Assembly (NCBI RefSeq): GCF_003234175.2
Contig: NZ_CP126257.1
Span: forward strand, 558,001 to 622,000
DNA from: Curtobacterium sp. MCSS17_007
Lineage (GTDB): Bacteria > Actinomycetota > Actinomycetes > Actinomycetales > Microbacteriaceae
Length of the DNA: 64,000 nt
Direction of reading: 5' to 3'
The notes under the pieces were generated by a model, which had not been told where the DNA came from, searched no databases, and saw nothing but the letters and a program-made list of their open reading frames with translations. This document shows positions 7,592-16,188 of the stretch, piece by piece. The first letter of the stretch is position 1. The number at the start of each line of letters is the position of its first letter. The position numbers were made by a program, and so were the translations under genes.

Positions 7592-9043
7592 GTGCACCCG
7601 GTCAACCTCAGCGCCCGCTCTGCCGCCCTGCTGCTCGCCGACTGGCGCGACGGGACCGACGCACCAGCGTACGAAGCGCTGTCCGACGCGATCCGGGTGC
7701 TCGTCATCGACGGCCGGGTGCCGCTCGGCGTCCGACTGCCCGCCGAGCGCGGGCTGGCCGAGGCCCTCGGGGTCTCACGGACGACCGTCGCGAACGCCTA
7801 CGCCCGGCTGCGGGAGGACGGCTTCGTGGTCTCGCTCCGGGGGTCCGGCAGCGTCGTGCACCTGCCGCGCGACCTCGCGGGACGGCCGGACCCCGAGCGG
7901 CTCGGCGGCGTGGTCGCGGGCGACCTGCTCGACCTCCGCAAGGCCGCACTGCACGCGGCCCCGGAGGTCGGCGAGGCCGTCGAGCGGGCGGTGCGGCACG
8001 TGCCCGCCGCGCTCGCGGGGATCGGGTACGACACCGTCGGCGACCCGGGTCTCCGTGCCGCGATCGCCGCCCGGTACACCGAGCGGGGCCTGCCGACCGA
8101 CCCGTCGCAGGTCGTCGTCACGATCGGGGCGCAGCACGCCATCGCCCTGCTCGCCCGCGTGCTGGTGCGCCGCGGGGACGCCGTGCTCGTGGAGTCGCCG
8201 ACCTACCCGCACGCGCACGAGGCCTTCCGCGAGGTCGGTGCACGGCTCGTCGGCGTGCCCGTCGACGCGCGCACGGGGTGGGACGCCGCCGCCCTCGAGA
8301 CGACGCTGCGCCGGACGGCACCGTCGGTCGCCTACGTCATGCCCGAGCTGCACAACCCGACCGGCGCGACGATGGCACCCGGTACGCGGGACCTGCTGCT
8401 GTCCGTGGCCGCCGCGACCGGCACCGTCGTCGTCGCCGACGAGACGATGGGGGAGCTCCGCATCGACGGCGAGCCCGCGCCGCCGCTCGCCGCCGCCGAC
8501 CCGTCCGGTGCGTCGGTCGTCATGGTCGGCTCGGCCGCCAAGGTCTTCTGGGGCGGCCTGCGGATCGGGTGGATCCGGGCCGCACCGGACCTGCTGCAGC
8601 GCCTGCTGCTCGCGCGTCCGACGGGTGACCTCGGCACGCCCGTCCTCGACCAGCTCGTCGCACGCGAGCTGGTGCCGCGGACCGCGGCCGTCCTGGAGGC
8701 CCGACGCAGCTTCCTGCGCACCGGTCGCGACGACGTCGTGGCCGCGCTCCGCACGCGGCTCCCCGAGTGGGACGTCCCGTCACCGGCGGGCGGGCTGACC
8801 ACGTGGGTCGGGATCGGTCGGCCGGTGTCGAGTGCGCTCGTGCTCGCGGCACGCGCCGAGGGCGTGGTGCTCGCGTCAGGCGGGGTGTTCGGGCCGGACG
8901 GCGGCTTCGAGCGGTACCTGCGCGTCCCGTTCACGATGGGCGCGGTGGACCGCACGCGCCTGGTCGACGTCCTCGAGCGCTCCTGGGCACGGATCGGCGG
9001 CGAGGGGGCGGGCACACGGGGGTCGCTCGCCGCGGTGGTCTAG
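7592..9043 (+). CDS. MocR family (GntR-aminotransferase fusion) regulator, YczR-like
   Basis: About 483 residues. Residues 20-90 are a GntR winged helix (YEALSDAIRVLVIDGRVPLGVRLPAERGLAEALGVSRTTV), and residues 110-460 are a fold-type I aminotransferase domain. PLP-site hallmarks are visible: ELHNPTG, VADETMGELR and the lysine segment SAAKVFWGGLRIGW. MocR proteins usually bind PLP and regulate a divergent gene, here yczE. GTG 7592 is chosen by its leaderless -10 (TAGCGT); the frame is open upstream to 7550 but that would overlap the operator. YczR is the best subgroup guess, based on the yczE partner. Confidence 0.9.
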   Translation: MHPVNLSARSAALLLADWRDGTDAPAYEALSDAIRVLVIDGRVPLGVRLPAERGLAEALGVSRTTVANAYARLREDGFVVSLRGSGSVVHLPRDLAGRPDPERLGGVVAGDLLDLRKAALHAAPEVGEAVERAVRHVPAALAGIGYDTVGDPGLRAAIAARYTERGLPTDPSQVVVTIGAQHAIALLARVLVRRGDAVLVESPTYPHAHEAFREVGARLVGVPVDARTGWDAAALETTLRRTAPSVAYVMPELHNPTGATMAPGTRDLLLSVAAATGTVVVADETMGELRIDGEPAPPLAAADPSGASVVMVGSAAKVFWGGLRIGWIRAAPDLLQRLLLARPTGDLGTPVLDQLVARELVPRTAAVLEARRSFLRTGRDDVVAALRTRLPEWDVPSPAGGLTTWVGIGRPVSSALVLAARAEGVVLASGGVFGPDGGFERYLRVPFTMGAVDRTRLVDVLERSWARIGGEGAGTRGSLAAVV

Positions 9044-9129
9044 ACGTCATCCGCGCGACGGAGGCCCCGCGGTGCGTTCTCGCCCCCTGGGGTGACGTGC
9101 GCGGCGGCCGGGTCCGCGAGGCTCGGGAC

Positions 9130-9789
9130 ATGACCCCGACCGTCGTCACCCACCGTCCCGCTCCCGTGTCGGCGCCCCGACCGGTCCCGCGCGCCGTCCG
9201 CGTCTCGATCGCCCTCACCGCGTCGGTCCTCGTCGGCGTGCTCACCTCGTTCGGACAGGCGGTGCCGGCGCTCGCCGTGGCCGCGAACGCCGCCGGGCCC
9301 TGGTTCGTCGTCGCCGTGGCGCTCTGCGCGCTCGCCGGGGTGCGCGTCGGTCGGTCGGGCCTCGTGCTCGCGGCGGTGCTCGGGGTCGCCTCCCTCGAGC
9401 TCATGCACGTCGGCTACTGGGCTGCGTCGAACCTCCGCGGGTACCCGGACGTGCTGTCGATCACGAACTTCTGGGTCGTCGTGGGCCTGCCCGCGGGCGT
9501 GCTCGCGGGCGCCGTCGCCGTGGGCCTGCGGACGCGGGACGACCGCTGGCGCGCCGCGGCGCTCGGCGTGACCGCCGCGATCCTCGTCGGCGAGGGGGTC
9601 CGGGCCCTGCTGCGGGTCGCGGACGACGCGACGACCGGTGGCTGGGTCGCGCAGGTCGTGGTGGGCCTCGTGGTGCTCGTCGTCGCGACGGCGACCGCGC
9701 GGACGCCGGTGGCCCGGGTGGTCGCGGTCGGCACGGGGATCGCCGGGGCGGTCGGGGTGCTCGGGGCCTACCTGCTGATCGGCGGCTGA
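9130..9789 (+). CDS. DUF6518-like integral membrane protein
   Basis: A 219-residue protein with six hydrophobic helices after a short Pro-rich head. The GVLTSFGQ and NAAGPWFVVAVALCALAG segments match the DUF6518 small membrane family, function unknown. ATG 9130 has GAGGCT 6 bases upstream, so it is probably leaderless. It is preceded by mocR in the same direction with an 86-base gap and followed by the RND permease. Confidence 0.7.
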   Translation: MTPTVVTHRPAPVSAPRPVPRAVRVSIALTASVLVGVLTSFGQAVPALAVAANAAGPWFVVAVALCALAGVRVGRSGLVLAAVLGVASLELMHVGYWAASNLRGYPDVLSITNFWVVVGLPAGVLAGAVAVGLRTRDDRWRAAALGVTAAILVGEGVRALLRVADDATTGGWVAQVVVGLVVLVVATATARTPVARVVAVGTGIAGAVGVLGAYLLIGG

Positions 9790-9877
9790 TCGGTCGCACC
9801 GACCGGCGGCCGATCGGTCGTCCACAGGGCCCGCGAACACCGTCCGCTTCGCAGGTGGAACTGCGAGGATCGTCGTC

Positions 9878-12800
9878 GTGCACCTCCTCTCGGTCTTCAG
9901 CCTCCGCAACCGGGCCCTCATCGCGCTCGTCACGATCGTCGTGGCGGTGTTCGGCGGTGTCGCGCTGACGAACCTCAAGCAGGAGCTGATCCCCAGCGTC
10001 CAGTTCCCCCAGGTGGCGATCGTCAGCGCCTACCCCGGGGCGACGCCGGAGGTCGTGTCGAACGACGTCTCGACGAAGATCGAGCAGGCGATCCAGGTGG
10101 TCCCGAACCTCGAGTCGACGACCGCGACGTCGTCGACCGGGCAGAGCGTCGTGTCCGCCTCGTTCGACTACGGTTCGAACCTCGCGAGCGCCGAGGACAA
10201 GATCCAGACCGCCGTGAACGCCCTGTCGCTGCCCGACACCGTGCAGACGCAGATCGTCACCGGGTCCTTCGACGACCTGCCCGTGCTGCAGCTCGCGGTC
10301 ACCGCGTCGGGCAACCAGGAGCAGCTCGTCGACCGGTTGAACGCGACGGCGGTGCCCGACCTCGAGAAGCTCGACGGGGTGCGCCAGGCCGACGTCTTCG
10401 GCAACCCGGGTCGACGCGTGGTGATCACGCCGGACACCGACGAGCTCGCGGCCCGCGGGCTCACCACCCAGTCGATCTCAGACGCCCTCGACGACAACGG
10501 CACGCTCATCCCGGGCGGCACCATCACCCAGGACGGCAAGACGCTGTCGGTGCAGACGGGGCAGCGCATCGCGTCCCTCAACGACATCCGTGGGCTGCCG
10601 CTCACGGCGTCGAACGGCTCCGGGGCGTCCTCGTCCTCTGGCTCTGGCTCGGGTACGGGGGCCGGTGCCGCCGCGGGCGCTCCGGGCAGCACGGGTGCGG
10701 CGACCGGCGGGACGGGCGGCTCCGGTGACGGGACCGCCGGCGGCTCCGCCGCGGGGCAGACCGGCGCCGACGGCGCAGCGACCGGGGGGACGACCGCGAG
10801 CACGGCCTCCACGCCGACGTCGCTCGGCGACGTCGCGACCGTCGAGATCGAGGAGTCGCCGCGGACGTCGATCAGCCGCGTCGACGGCAAGACCGCGCTC
10901 ACGATCGCCATCACGAAGACACAGGAGGCGAACACCGTCGACGTCTCCGAGACGGTGAAGGCCGCACTGCCCGGCATCGAGGCGAAGGTCGCCGGTGACC
11001 CGCAGTTCACGGTGGTGTTCGACCAGGCGCCGTACATCCAGCAGTCGATCGACTCCCTGGCCGAGGAAGGACTGCTCGGACTCGGGTTCGCCGTCGTCGT
11101 GATCCTGGTGTTCCTGCTGTCGTGGCGGTCGACGCTCGTCACCGCGATCTCGATCCCGACGTCCGTGCTGCTCGCTGCGATCGGCATGCAGGCCGCGGGC
11201 TACACGCTCAACATCATCACGCTCGCCGCGCTCACGATCGCGATCGGGCGCGTGGTGGACGACTCCATCGTGGTCATCGAGAACATCAAGCGGCACCTGC
11301 AGCCCGGGGTGGACCGCGGTCGGGCGGTGCTCGACGCGGTGCACGAGGTCGCGGGGGCCGTCACCGCGTCGACGCTCACCACCGTGGCGGTGTTCCTGCC
11401 GGTGGCGTTCGTCGCCGAGCTCGTCGGCGAGCTGTTCCGGCCGTTCGCGCTCACGGTCACCATGGCCCTGATCGCGTCGCTGTTCGTCTCGCTGACGATC
11501 GTCCCCGTGCTCGCGTACTGGTGGCTCCGGGCCCCGAAGACCCACCGCCACGCGGGCCACGCGGCGGGCGGCACGGAGCCGGTGTCCGCCGGCTCGGCGT
11601 CCACGGGCGCCCTGGCATCGGCCGACGACCTGCACGACGCCGGCACGTCCGACCGGCTGCGTCGGGGCTACCTGCCCGTCCTCCGCTGGGCGGTCGGGCG
11701 TCCGGCCCTCGTCCTCGTGCTGGCCCTGCTCGTGCTCGGTGGCACCGCCGCGGCGGTGCCGCTCGTCAAGACGAACTACCTCGGCGACTCGGGGCAGAAC
11801 ACCTTCACGGTGACGCAGGACCTCGAACCGGGGACCAGCCTCGACGACCAGTCGGACGCCGCACGGAAGGTCGAGCGCGTCCTCCGCGGTGTGTCCGGCG
11901 TCGAGACCGTGCAGACCACCATCGGGTCGAGCGGGCAGTCGATCCAGGCGGCCTTCGGCGGCGGGGCCTCGGCCTCCGTCCAGTACAACGTCACCACCGA
12001 CGCCGGTGCCGACCAGACGACGATCCAGTCGACCGCCCGCGACCGCATCGCGGACATCGACGGCGTCGGCGAGGTCAGCCTGTCGTCGGCCGGCGGCGGC
12101 TTCGGTGGTTCGAGCGACATCGAGGTCGACGTCACCGCGCCGACGCAGGCCGCGCTCCAGACGGCCGCCCGGCAGGTGCTCGACGAGATGCGGGACGTCG
12201 ACGGCACGACCGGGGCGACGAGCAACCTGTCCGCCGCCGAGCCCTACCTGGCCGTCGAGGTCGACCGGAGCAAGGCCGCCGAGCGCGGGCTCACCGAGAC
12301 GCAGGTCGGCGGGATCGTCGCCGCCGCGGTCTCGCCGCGCGACACCGGCAGCGTCGAGATCGACGACGCGACCCTCGACGTGTACATCGCCGACCCCGAG
12401 CCGCCGACCACGATCGACGCGCTCAGGTCGTTGTCGATCCCCACCGCGAACGGCGAGGTCCCGCTCTCCGACGTCGCGACGGTGGAGCAGTCCGACGGCC
12501 CGACGACGATCACGACCTCGGACGCCGTCCGCACGGCGACCATCACGGTGACGCCGGACTCGACGAACCTGGGTCAGGCGGTGCAGAACGTGACCAAGGC
12601 CGTGGACGACCTCGACCTGCCGCGCGGTGCATCGGCGTCGATCGGCGGTGTCGCATCGAGCCAGTCGTCGGCGTTCAGCCAGCTGCTGCTCGCCGTCCTG
12701 GTCGCGGTCCTCATCGTCTACGTGATCATGGTCGCGACGTTCCGCAGCCTGCGCCAGCCGGTCATGCTGCTCATGTCGATCCCGTTCGCAGCGACCGGTG

Positions 12801-13249
12801 CGCTGCTGCTGCAGATCGTCACGGGCATCCCGCTCGGCGTGGCGTCGCTCATCGGTCTGCTCATGCTCGTCGGCATCGTGGTGACGAACGCGATCGTCCT
12901 CATCGACCTCGTGAACCAGTACCGCCGACGCGGGCTGCGGGTGCGCGAGGCGCTGATCGAGGGTGCCACCCGGCGACTCCGCCCGATCCTCATGACGGCG
13001 CTGGCGACGATCTTCGCGCTGCTGCCGATGGCGATGGGCCTCACGGGCAAGTCCGGGTTCATCTCGCAGCCGCTCGCCCTCGTGGTGATCGGCGGTCTGG
13101 TGTCGTCCACGGTGCTGACGCTCGTGGTGCTGCCGGCGCTCTACGCCGTCGTCGAGGGGTTCTTCGAGCGTCGTGCGGACCGTCGGGCGGCGAAGGACCA
13201 GGACGCGGCGGACGGGTCCCGTGCGGAGCAGGCTGCTGTGACCGAGTAG
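9878..13249 (+). CDS. RND efflux permease (AcrB-like), solitary
   Basis: 1123 residues, near the AcrB length. It has one N-terminal helix, a porter domain, helices 2-6 around residues 390-560, a second porter domain and helices 8-12 at the end. Diagnostic segments are IGRVVDDSIVVIENIKRHL (helix 4 aspartates that relay protons) and GLLMLVGIVVTNAIVLIDLVNQ (helix 10). Residues about 245-310 are a Gly/Ser/Thr/Ala linker inserted in the first porter domain, absent from classic AcrB. There is no adaptor or outer-membrane channel gene beside it, as expected for a Gram-positive. The start GTG follows GAGGAT by 7 bases. Substrate unknown. Confidence 0.93.
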   Translation: MHLLSVFSLRNRALIALVTIVVAVFGGVALTNLKQELIPSVQFPQVAIVSAYPGATPEVVSNDVSTKIEQAIQVVPNLESTTATSSTGQSVVSASFDYGSNLASAEDKIQTAVNALSLPDTVQTQIVTGSFDDLPVLQLAVTASGNQEQLVDRLNATAVPDLEKLDGVRQADVFGNPGRRVVITPDTDELAARGLTTQSISDALDDNGTLIPGGTITQDGKTLSVQTGQRIASLNDIRGLPLTASNGSGASSSSGSGSGTGAGAAAGAPGSTGAATGGTGGSGDGTAGGSAAGQTGADGAATGGTTASTASTPTSLGDVATVEIEESPRTSISRVDGKTALTIAITKTQEANTVDVSETVKAALPGIEAKVAGDPQFTVVFDQAPYIQQSIDSLAEEGLLGLGFAVVVILVFLLSWRSTLVTAISIPTSVLLAAIGMQAAGYTLNIITLAALTIAIGRVVDDSIVVIENIKRHLQPGVDRGRAVLDAVHEVAGAVTASTLTTVAVFLPVAFVAELVGELFRPFALTVTMALIASLFVSLTIVPVLAYWWLRAPKTHRHAGHAAGGTEPVSAGSASTGALASADDLHDAGTSDRLRRGYLPVLRWAVGRPALVLVLALLVLGGTAAAVPLVKTNYLGDSGQNTFTVTQDLEPGTSLDDQSDAARKVERVLRGVSGVETVQTTIGSSGQSIQAAFGGGASASVQYNVTTDAGADQTTIQSTARDRIADIDGVGEVSLSSAGGGFGGSSDIEVDVTAPTQAALQTAARQVLDEMRDVDGTTGATSNLSAAEPYLAVEVDRSKAAERGLTETQVGGIVAAAVSPRDTGSVEIDDATLDVYIADPEPPTTIDALRSLSIPTANGEVPLSDVATVEQSDGPTTITTSDAVRTATITVTPDSTNLGQAVQNVTKAVDDLDLPRGASASIGGVASSQSSAFSQLLLAVLVAVLIVYVIMVATFRSLRQPVMLLMSIPFAATGALLLQIVTGIPLGVASLIGLLMLVGIVVTNAIVLIDLVNQYRRRGLRVREALIEGATRRLRPILMTALATIFALLPMAMGLTGKSGFISQPLALVVIGGLVSSTVLTLVVLPALYAVVEGFFERRADRRAAKDQDAADGSRAEQAAVTE

Positions 13250-13282
13250 GTCGGAGCGGGCGCGGTCGTGCGTCGGCGCCGG

Positions 13283-13537
13283 TCAGTCGCGGCTGCCGGC
13301 CTCCTCGGCGTCGACCTCGCGGAACCACGAGACGACCACGCAGGTCAGCGTGACGAGGAACACCACTGCGGCACCCTGGGCGGCGATGGCCATGTGCCCG
13401 GTCGCTGCGGAGTAGCCGCCGAAGGCCACGGCCGCGGTGAACGACAACCCGAGCAGGAGCTCCGCGTACGTCCGGACGGAGGTCCGGGCCGGCCACTCGG
13501 CGGTGGGGCGCGCGGAGCGGGTCGTGGTGTCGGTCAC
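13283..13537 (-). CDS. Small two-helix membrane protein, hypothetical
   Basis: 84 residues with two hydrophobic helices (ELLLGLSFTAAVAFGGYSAATG and AAQGAAVVFLVTLTCVVVSWF). I recognise no family. GTG 13537 is preferred over the more upstream ATG because GAGACT ends 7 bases before it. The gene converges with the RND permease; 33 bases separate the stops. Confidence 0.65.
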   Translation of the reverse strand: MTDTTTRSARPTAEWPARTSVRTYAELLLGLSFTAAVAFGGYSAATGHMAIAAQGAAVVFLVTLTCVVVSWFREVDAEEAGSRD

Positions 13538-13625
13538 ACACTGGAGTCTCGTGGTCCGCGCCGACCCCCGCACACCCGAATCCGGGTGGCACCCGCTCGG
13601 GGCACGCCGGTCCGGAGCGTCGCGG

Positions 13626-14645
13626 TCAGCGCAGTCGGTCGCGCAGGAACGCGACCACGCGCTCGCTCATCGCCCGGTCGAGCTGCGCGATCGAGTGCGC
13701 CGTCCCCTCGACCGCGACGAACGTCACCGGCACGTCGTGCTCCCGCAGCGTCGCGACGAAGTCCTGCGACTCCCACAGCGGGATGAACTCGTCGGTGGAG
13801 TGTCCGACGAAGAACGGCGGCGTCTCCTCGGTGACGTGGTACTCCGGTGACGCCTGCCGTGCCGCCGGACAGTCGGCGTAGCTCCGGCAGCCGAGGTAGA
13901 GCAGCTGCTTGCGCTGGAACGACGCCGACACCCCGTCCGGCTCGGTCGACCGCGTGGTCAGGTCGGTCGGTCCGCTCAGGTCCACCACGGCACGCACCCG
14001 GTCGCCCGCGGCCCACCCGGCGGACTCGTGGTCGGTGACGGCGAGCATGGCGGCGAGGTTCCCCCCGGCGCTCCCGCCGAAGAGTCCCACCCGGTCCGGG
14101 TCGATGTCGTACGTCTCGAGGGTCGACGGACGGAACACCCAGTCGAGCGCCCGCCGCGTGTCGTCGAGGCCCGCGGGGAAGGGGTCGGTCGGAGCGAGGC
14201 GGTAGTCGACGTTCACCGTGACGAAGCCCTCGGACGCCAGGTACTGGCACACCGCGCGGTAGGCGGCGGTGGCCTTGTCGCCGTGCGACCAGCTCCCACC
14301 GTGGATCATCATGACGGCGGGGCGCCCACCTCTGGGGCGGTCGCCGTCCGGTTCGGCTCCGCCGGACCCGTCCGACGGAGCGGTCGTCGGCGTCGGGGTC
14401 GCGGTCGTGTCCGGTGCACTGTCCGGGGGCAGGCAGACGTCGAGTCGCTGCAGGTCCTCCGCCCCGTACGGCACGTCCGCGACGACGTCGATGCCCGGGT
14501 AGCGCAGGGAGAGCGGGTAGATCACGGGATCGGCGGTCACGACGTCGTTCCGGTCGCCCGCCGGCGCCCCGGCGCACGAGACGAGCGACCCGAGCGTCGC
14601 GCACGCGGCCAGGAGCGCGAGCAGTGTTCGACGTCCGGACCTCAT
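13626..14645 (-). CDS. Alpha/beta hydrolase, esterase/lipase-type lipoprotein
   Basis: 339 residues. It has a lipoprotein signal peptide with lipobox LVSC near residue 24. An HGGSW oxyanion segment, the nucleophile elbow GGSAGG, then D and H near the end (STDEF and GTAHS) make this the hormone-sensitive-lipase-like/carboxylesterase group (Abhydrolase_3). A Ser/Thr/Pro/Gly linker at about residues 80-110 splits the N-terminal strand region from the HGGSW motif. It is exported and membrane-anchored; the ester substrate is unknown. ATG 14645 has TAGCGT 8 bases upstream. It is divergent from ppk2 across the repeat array. Confidence 0.9.
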   Translation of the reverse strand: MRSGRRTLLALLAACATLGSLVSCAGAPAGDRNDVVTADPVIYPLSLRYPGIDVVADVPYGAEDLQRLDVCLPPDSAPDTTATPTPTTAPSDGSGGAEPDGDRPRGGRPAVMMIHGGSWSHGDKATAAYRAVCQYLASEGFVTVNVDYRLAPTDPFPAGLDDTRRALDWVFRPSTLETYDIDPDRVGLFGGSAGGNLAAMLAVTDHESAGWAAGDRVRAVVDLSGPTDLTTRSTEPDGVSASFQRKQLLYLGCRSYADCPAARQASPEYHVTEETPPFFVGHSTDEFIPLWESQDFVATLREHDVPVTFVAVEGTAHSIAQLDRAMSERVVAFLRDRLR

Positions 14646-14825
14646 CGACGACCACGCTAACCCGGCCCGCTCGGTGTCGCGTCCGCCGTCCGGACGAGCG
14701 GCCTCCCAGCGGTCGAGCCGGTGCCCGGTGCCGGGTGACCGGTGCGTCCGCCCCTGCCCGTTCCTTCCCATGACGGACGCGATGCCAGGTGGAACCGGGC
14801 GTGCCGGGTCGAACCGGCCGACCAG

Positions 14826-14990
14826 GTACGCCCGATCCAGCCAGGTACGCCCGATCTCGCCCGGAACCGAACCCGCTCGAGTACGCCCGATCCCGCCAGG
14901 TACGCCCGATCTCGCCCGGAACCGCCGGACGCGCGAACCCGCGCGAGTACGCCCGATCCCGCGAGGTACGCCCGGAACCGCCCGGAAGCG
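14826..14990. repeat. Array of six GTACGCCCG repeats in three pairs, each pair 19 bp apart
   Basis: The 417-base gap 14646-15062 has no gene but holds a striking array. GTACGCCCG starts at 14826, 14845, 14881, 14900, 14947 and 14966: three pairs, each spaced exactly 19 bases, with 36- and 47-base gaps between pairs. The second copy of a pair is usually followed by a GATCTCGCCCGGAACC tail. The array ends about 70 bases before ppk2 and 180 bases from the divergent lipoprotein gene. A 19-base pitch places pair members on nearly the same helix face. Confidence 0.85.
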
Positions 14991-15062
14991 CACGGCACCG
15001 AGAACGCCGGCCCCGTCGCCCGTGCGGGTGCCAGGATGGGCGCGAGACCCGCAGGAGGACCC

Positions 15063-15917
15063 GTGAGCCGTCGCAAGGCCTGGAACACCGACCCCGAACC
15101 GCTGCTCCGCGTCGAGCGGGGCTTCCGCCTCGACCGCGTCGACCCGGACGGCACCCCGGGCTTCCCCGGTCGCAAGATCGACGGGCTCGAGTCGCTCGCC
15201 GCCGGCGCGGACCGGCTCGCCGCCCTGCAGGAGCGCCTGTACGCCGCGAGCACCGCCGGCGACCAGCGCCGTGTGCTCCTCGTGCTGCAGGCCATGGACA
15301 CCGCGGGCAAGGGCGGCATCGTCTCCCACGTCGTCGGCGCGGTGGACCCGAACGGCGTCCACTACGCGGGCTTCAAGGCCCCCACGGACGAGGAACGAGC
15401 GCACGACTTCCTCTGGCGCGTCGAACGGCAGCTCCCCGCGGCAGGGCAGCTCGGGGTCTTCGACCGCTCCCACTACGAGGACGTCCTGATCCAGAAGGTC
15501 CGCTCGTTCGCCCCGCCCGAGGAGATCGAGCGTCGCTACGGCGCGATCGTCGACTTCGAGGACCGCCTCGTCGCCGAGGGCACCACGATCGTCAAGGTCA
15601 TGCTCCACATCTCGAAGGACGAGCAGCGCGAGCGCCTCGGCGACCGACTGGACCGCCCCGACAAGCACTGGAAGTTCAACCCGGGCGACATCGACGAGCG
15701 CCTGCTGTGGGACGAGTACCAGGCCGCCTACCAGACGGTCTTCGACCGCACCTCGACCGCTCGCGCGCCCTGGTACGTCGTGCCCGCGAACCGCAAGTGG
15801 TACGCCCGGCTGGCCGTGCAGCAGCTCCTGCTCCGCGCGCTCGAGGACATGCAGCTCACCTGGCCCGCGGCCGACTTCGACGTGGCCGAGCAGCGCCGGC
15901 GGCTCGCCGAGTCCTGA
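15063..15917 (+). CDS. ppk2: Polyphosphate kinase 2 family protein
   Basis: 284 residues, PPK2 class I length. Walker A-like AMDTAGKGG near residue 80, FDRSHYEDVL (Walker B region) near 140, and lid residues with basic KHWKFNPGDIDER mark the family. PPK2 enzymes move phosphate between polyphosphate and nucleotides, usually making NTP or NDP from polyP. The class (NDP or NMP acceptor) cannot be settled by eye. The GTG start has a strong AGGAGG 5 bases upstream, and CAGGAT (15032) may be the -10. The repeat array lies immediately upstream. Confidence 0.93.
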   Translation: MSRRKAWNTDPEPLLRVERGFRLDRVDPDGTPGFPGRKIDGLESLAAGADRLAALQERLYAASTAGDQRRVLLVLQAMDTAGKGGIVSHVVGAVDPNGVHYAGFKAPTDEERAHDFLWRVERQLPAAGQLGVFDRSHYEDVLIQKVRSFAPPEEIERRYGAIVDFEDRLVAEGTTIVKVMLHISKDEQRERLGDRLDRPDKHWKFNPGDIDERLLWDEYQAAYQTVFDRTSTARAPWYVVPANRKWYARLAVQQLLLRALEDMQLTWPAADFDVAEQRRRLAES

Positions 15918-15929
15918 GCCGACCACGAG

Positions 15930-15973
15930 CGGACGGGAGGCGCGCCCGCGGACCGTGCCGCGCCTCCCGTCCG
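15930..15973 (+). terminator. ppk2 terminator, shared-arm type
   Basis: CGGACGGGAGGCGCG (15930-15944) and CGCGCCTCCCGTCCG (15959-15973) form a perfect 15-bp stem with a 14-base loop, 12 bases past the ppk2 stop. It is one of the recurrent CGGACGGGAGGC hairpins. Confidence 0.85.
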
Positions 15974-16005
15974 ATCCGGGGCTGGCCCCGGCGACCGATG
16001 TCACG

Positions 16006-16188
16006 TAGACTCTCTCGGTCGGCCTTCGGCACCGCGGCATCGTGACCGCGGAGATCGTTCTGGGTGTGTGTGCGCTCGAGGGCTGGATTCACGTCGATCC
16101 GCGACGGGAAGAACCCCCTCCCCGCTGAAGAGCCCCCGCCGAAGTCGCTGTCGGGCCCTGTGGGACGTCTGCACCCCGGAAAGTAGCA
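16006..16188 (+). promoter_or_regulatory. Promoter and long 5' leader of the DEAD-box helicase gene
   Basis: TAGACT (16006-16011) is a good -10, placing the start near 16018 and a leader of about 170 bases before the ATG. This is unusual here, where many genes are leaderless. It includes CCGCGG/CCGCGG arms (16032-16037, 16046-16051), a pyrimidine-rich stretch and a GGAAAG ribosome site. Long structured leaders are typical of cold-shock helicase genes, so post-transcriptional control is a reasonable inference. Confidence 0.5.

Noticed and set aside
14826..14990. Possible CRISPR array upstream of ppk2
   Set aside because: The repeat is only 9-12 bases, spacers are not unique, and no cas gene is present.
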